Positions 60,380 through 64,000 of a stretch of DNA of 64,000 bases are shown piece by piece (within the stretch, counting starts at the first letter, position 1; each line of letters opens with the position of its first letter). A program made the translations under genes and the position numbers. Under the pieces are notes generated by a model. It saw nothing but the letters and a program-made list of their open reading frames with translations, was not told where the DNA came from and did not search any database. This DNA is from Gigantopelta aegis (Eukaryota > Mollusca > Gastropoda > Neomphalida > Peltospiridae). Where the stretch lies: contig NC_054704.1 in assembly GCF_016097555.1 (NCBI RefSeq), positions 95,072,204 through 95,136,203 of the forward strand. Direction: 5' to 3'.

Positions 60380-60475
60380 CCAAAATTTTAGGCACTTTCA
60401 AATTTTATTAGCAATTTTTTGTAAAAACTAGCCAACGACTAATTTGGCTACCGACAGCACGAGTCCTGACACTAC
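60380..60475. repeat. Worn relative of the CAGGGCTC MITE
   Basis: AACTAGCCAACGACTAATTTGGCT and the end GCACGAGTCCTG resemble the interior and end of 30489-30655, without a clear left end. Confidence 0.3.
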
Positions 60476-60867
60476 AAGTTAAATGGGTGGTGTTGTGGTT
60501 CGGTATCCGCCATATGGTTGGTAGGTGCTTTCTTGTTCGCATTCCAATACTGGCTTCCGCCTGGAGTCCAGTGCCACAAGACTGATATCAAAGGCCATGA
60601 CCCCCCTCCCTCAGTCACACCCCCCCCGTACTACATTTTATATTTGCCAGCCGCCCCATAGCACATGTAAAAGACCGTGTTCCCCGCACCCTCCAATGTA
60701 TACTCCCCAGTATAAAACCTTAGTTACGCCAATGGCCATCATTAGGCAGTCCAGATTCTGGCAACATTTGAACCTGAAAAAAATCGGAGTATAAAACCAT
60801 CTGGAATCACATGTGCACTGATTATGTACAGACTACGGTTAGTGCAGTATTCATAGGAACAATTCTT

Positions 60868-61255
60868 ACGCGATATGTCGACGGTAAAACGCTCCCACGA
60901 TGCGCGGTCGGTTTAGGATCGATAGCCGACTGGTATATGTATATCAAAGCCCATGGTATGTGCTGTCCTATCTGTGGGATGGTGCATATAAAAGATCCCA
61001 TGCTACTAATGGAAAATATAGCGGGTTTCCTCTCTAAGACTATATGTCAAAATTCAGGCCCGTAAGACGGATTTTCAAAGGGGGGGGGGGGGGGGGGCTC
61101 AGTTTTATGGTTGTTCTATCGTCAGGTTTCCGTAATGGCATTATAAAGACATTTTAAAGTCCCGAAATAAAAAATGGGCCTGAAATTACCAAATGGTCGA
61201 CACCCAATAGCCAATGATTAATAAATCAATATACTTTAGTGGTGTCGTTAAACAA
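60868..61255 (+). mobile_element. SINE copy 10 split by a MITE (tail type 1)
   Basis: Head-worn SINE. After TATATGTCAAAATT it is interrupted by the 61055-61182 MITE, then continues ACCAAATGGTCGACACCC to TCGTTAAACAAAATC. Confidence 0.7.
61055..61182. mobile_element. MITE inserted in SINE copy 10
   Basis: CAGGCCCGTAAG and GGGCCTG ends, AAATT on each side, long G run inside. Related in style to 59848-59989. Confidence 0.65.
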
Positions 61256-61283
61256 AATCAAACTTTCATCTTTACACAATATA

Positions 61284-61672
61284 CCGGCCTCGGTGGCGTC
61301 GTGGCAGGCCATCGGTCTACAGGCTGGTAGGTACTGGGTTCGGATCCCAGTCGAGGCATGGGATTTTTAATCCAGATACCGACTCCAAACCCTGAGTGAG
61401 TGCTCCGCAAGGCTCAATGGGTAGGTGTAAACCACTTGCACCGACCAGTGATCCCTAACTGGTTCAACAAAGGCCATGGTTTGTGCTATCTTGCCTGTGG
61501 GAAGCGCAAATAAAAGATCCCTTGCTGCTAATCGGAAGAGTAGCCCATGTAGTGGCGACAGCGGGTTTCCTCTCAAAATCTGTGTGGTCCTTAACCATAT
61601 GTCTGACGCCATATAACCGTAAATAAAATGTGTTGAGTGCGTCGTTAAATAAAACATTTCTTTCTTTCTTTA
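61284..61672 (+). mobile_element. SINE copy 11, full length (tail type 2)
   Basis: Same head, body and tail as copy 9 with few differences, which implies recent activity. Confidence 0.8.
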
Positions 61673-62097
61673 CACAATAAGCACATTATGTTCATAATAC
61701 TTGAATTATTATAAAATGTGATGTTCTCATTAAACACGTGAGGCCTATATCTCATGTTTATATCATGTAATAGTCGCTCACAGAATATGCTAAATGTTAG
61801 CAGTGGTGTTGATAGTGGGGGTATCATGAACTTAGATAACGTATTCTCGTGACCCCTCCGTGTAAGAACAACAATGAACGAAGATGTACATGTTACACTG
61901 CATTACATTATTCTGTAAAGTAACTAAGAAAACAGGTCCAAAGGGCACACACGGAATATTCATTCGCAGTTATTAAATTTGCGTAATCGAGGCCTAAATA
62001 AGGATACTGTAGGCCACGATATATTGTAATTTGGTAATTTTAAGCACTAGCCTATTTTGATTATACCATTTTCTGTTAATTTGTATTATTTGCACAA

Positions 62098-62406
62098 GCG
62101 CGGGACGTAGCCCAGTGGTAAAGCGCTCGCTTGATGCGCGGTCGATTTAGGATTGATCCCTGTCGGTGACCCCATTGGGCTATATCTCGTTCCAGCCAGT
62201 GCTCCACAACTGGTGTAACAAAGGCCGTGGTTTGTACTATCCTGTCTGTGGGATGGTGCATATAAAATATTTCTTGCTGTTACTAAAAAAGAGTAGCCCT
62301 TGAAGTGTCGACAGCGGGTTTCCTCTCTATATATCTGTGTGGTCTTTAATCATATGTCTGACGCCATATAACCGTAAATAAAATGTGTTGAGTGCGTCGT
62401 TAAATT
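62098..62406 (+). mobile_element. SINE copy 12 with a different tRNA-like head (tail type 2)
   Basis: Head GGGACGTAGCCCAGTGGTAA differs from copies 9 and 11 but body and tail match. It ends GTGCGTCGTTAAATTA, running straight into the 62406-62552 hairpin. Confidence 0.7.
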
Positions 62407-62552
62407 ACTTTTATTTACTTTTCAGTGCATCTTACAATATTTGTGCAAATAGGAAGGAAGGAAGGAAGGAAATATTAATATTAATATTTCCTTTCTTCCT
62501 TCCTATTTGCACAAATATTGTAAGATGCACTGAAAAGTAAATAAAAGTAAAG
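62406..62552. repeat. Near-perfect hairpin, about 60-bp arms
   Basis: ACTTTTATTTACTTTTCAGT and onward pairs with its inverse around AATATTAATATTAATATT. The arms include GGAAGGAAGGAA/TTCCTTCC. Directly adjoins the tail of SINE copy 12. Confidence 0.85.
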
Positions 62553-62787
62553 TGGAACTAACCTTCTGACGATCAACACGAACACTTGACTACGATATGT
62601 AATACTAGTAACACTGAAATAGTAGTTTGACTTAATATTTACATACCCATATCTAAACAGAGTACAATCTATCGCTAGCTGGGGGGCACAAGTAAATGTT
62701 TTAATCTTAAAGGATTTCAAACGCGATTCACTGATATTTGGAGAACAAACCATCAATGTTTTGGATAGCATTTTAAAGGTTTGTTTT

Positions 62788-63052
62788 CATAGGTGTACGG
62801 ACTCCCATTTTTTTGTAGAGGGTCAAGCTGGCTTTTGCCCGAATTATTACCAAACAATATAACGAATCACTAAGCATTTTCACATGGATTACAACTAATT
62901 TTGAGGGTAGAATGATGGAAATACATTGTAAAAGGGTATGAGATTAGCACATTTCGCCCGAATATCGATCTGTATTATTTTTGCCCGAATTTGAGGTTTT
63001 GCTCCAGCACTAGGGGGCAGTTGCACCCCCGCCCCTATCTCGTACGCTTATG
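62788..63052. mobile_element. MITE with GTGTACGG/CGTACGC ends
   Basis: CATAGGTGTACGGACTCCC at the left and CTATCTCGTACGCTTATG at the right are imperfect inverses. TTTTGCCCGAAT is repeated within. Confidence 0.5.
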
Positions 63053-63408
63053 TTTGTTTTGTTTATACCTATAGAAGCCTCCACCCAAACCCTACCCCCA
63101 ATACCCCCCAACCTCCCCCCAAAAAAACCCAACAACAAGAAACATCAACAACAACAGCAGCATCATCAACAGCAAACCCATTTGGTCCATACGTGGAGAA
63201 GGGAGCAGTCACCCTCGACCCCTGTTCTTGTCTACGGGCCTGATAGGTAGGTGTTAATGACCACCGCTACATTACCCCCTGTGCCACCTTTCGTTCCCAT
63301 TAACCCCACAACCCCCACCTGAATGTCCATTCAAGATTTGTAATCAGAGTCGGAGATAAGATTTGTCCGTGCTCTCTTGACCCGTGTCCACCCGAAGATG
63401 GTGACCCT

Positions 63409-63420
63409 TATATAAATATA
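63409..63420 (+). promoter_or_regulatory. TATA box of the secreted-protein gene
   Basis: TATATAAATATA predicts transcription start near 63440, about 27 bases before the ATG. Together with the signal peptide and donor this forms a compact core promoter and first exon. Confidence 0.55.
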
Positions 63421-63466
63421 GTGGACGATATGACAAGATACAAACACCAAATGTTAGAGTGGAGTG

Positions 63467-63518
63467 ATGTGGACAAAGTGTGTTGTGCTTTTAGCACTTG
63501 TGGCTAGAACAGATGCTG
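63467..63518 (+). CDS. First exon of a secreted protein (signal peptide), gene continues past the window
   Basis: ATG at 63467 opens MWTKCVVLLALVARTDA followed by G|gtaagt. Lys before a Val/Leu-rich core and a small-residue end (RTDA) is a classic signal peptide. The strong donor is the usual site at which a signal-peptide exon ends. A TATA box lies about 50 bases upstream. The rest of the gene would lie beyond 64000; no second exon was recognised in 63520-64000. Product unknown. Confidence 0.6.
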
Positions 63519-63667
63519 GTAAGTACACATCTGTTAAAACTGTGTGAATAAAACTATAAAATTATAACGTTCTCTACATACCAGCATATTACATGCATTT
63601 GTTTGGAAGCTATATATTTAAATTCATTAAAACTCCTAGTTTATTACCATGATCATGCATGAGAAGA

Positions 63668-63965
63668 AGTTTGTTTGTTTTGTTTAACGACACAACTAGA
63701 GCACATTGATTAATCAATTATCGGCTATTGGATGTCAAACATTTGGTAATTCTGACTCGTAGTCCTTAGAGAAAACCCTTACATCTTTCCTAATGCAGCA
63801 CAGGATCTTTTATATGCACTTTCCCTCAGACAGGATAGCACATACCACGGCCTTTGATATACTGGTCGTGGTGCACTGGCTGGAACGTGAAAACCCCCAA
63901 TGGGCCCACCGACGGGGATTGATCCCAAACCGAGCGAGCGCTTTACCATTGGGCTACGTTGTGCA
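63668..63965 (-). mobile_element. SINE copy 13 (tail type 1)
   Basis: Inverted full-length copy in the first intron of the secreted-protein gene. The head at the right has ACCATTGGGCTACG. Confidence 0.7.
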
Positions 63966-64000
63966 TGAGCATCACCAGGGTTTTGAAAGGTGTTCGTTTT

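Overview
The window is AT-rich animal nuclear DNA, most likely from a mollusc. The evidence is spliced host genes with GT-AG introns, tRNA-headed SINEs whose bodies and tails look like common molluscan ones, many MITEs and Tc1-type transposons, and long TA, TG and CT microsatellites. No prokaryotic genes, tRNA or rRNA genes, CRISPR arrays or intact viral elements were seen.

Host genes. (1) 14.6-27.8 kb, plus strand: seven 3' exons of a Src-family tyrosine kinase that reads closest to Drosophila Src42A and vertebrate FRK. They hold the whole SH2 domain, the kinase domain and the regulatory tail. The SH3 and N-terminal exons were not found and probably lie upstream of the window. (2) 32.4-50.7 kb, minus strand: UTP3/SAS10, a small-subunit processome factor. 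It starts with an 11-base coding exon and ends in a near-canonical Sas10 C-terminus. I could not find the exon or exons for its central conserved block, and one splice junction is a base out of frame as read. (3) 57.9-59.1 kb, plus strand: a two-exon divergent profilin. (4) 63.4 kb to beyond the right edge, plus strand: a TATA-box promoter and signal-peptide first exon of an unidentified secreted protein. Src42A and UTP3 converge tail to tail. UTP3 and profilin diverge across about 7 kb of repeats.

Between and inside the genes lie two degenerate Tc1/mariner elements (9.4-11.0 and 52.1-53.7 kb), a TTAA-flanked element with a THAP-domain reading frame (39.1-41.2 kb), a 1.5-kb long-TIR element (32.7-34.2 kb), a KRBA2-like integrase fragment (37.3-38.1 kb), more than a dozen SINE copies and many MITEs or fold-back hairpins.

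The most unusual signal is that three tandem arrays appear to be seeded by host exon sequence. A 44/46-bp array repeats the 3' end and splice donor of a Src42A SH2 exon. A 21-bp array of roughly 39 units repeats the donor of a UTP3 exon and keeps the reading frame. A 102-bp array in a UTP3 intron is built from a decayed copy of UTP3's own acidic exon.
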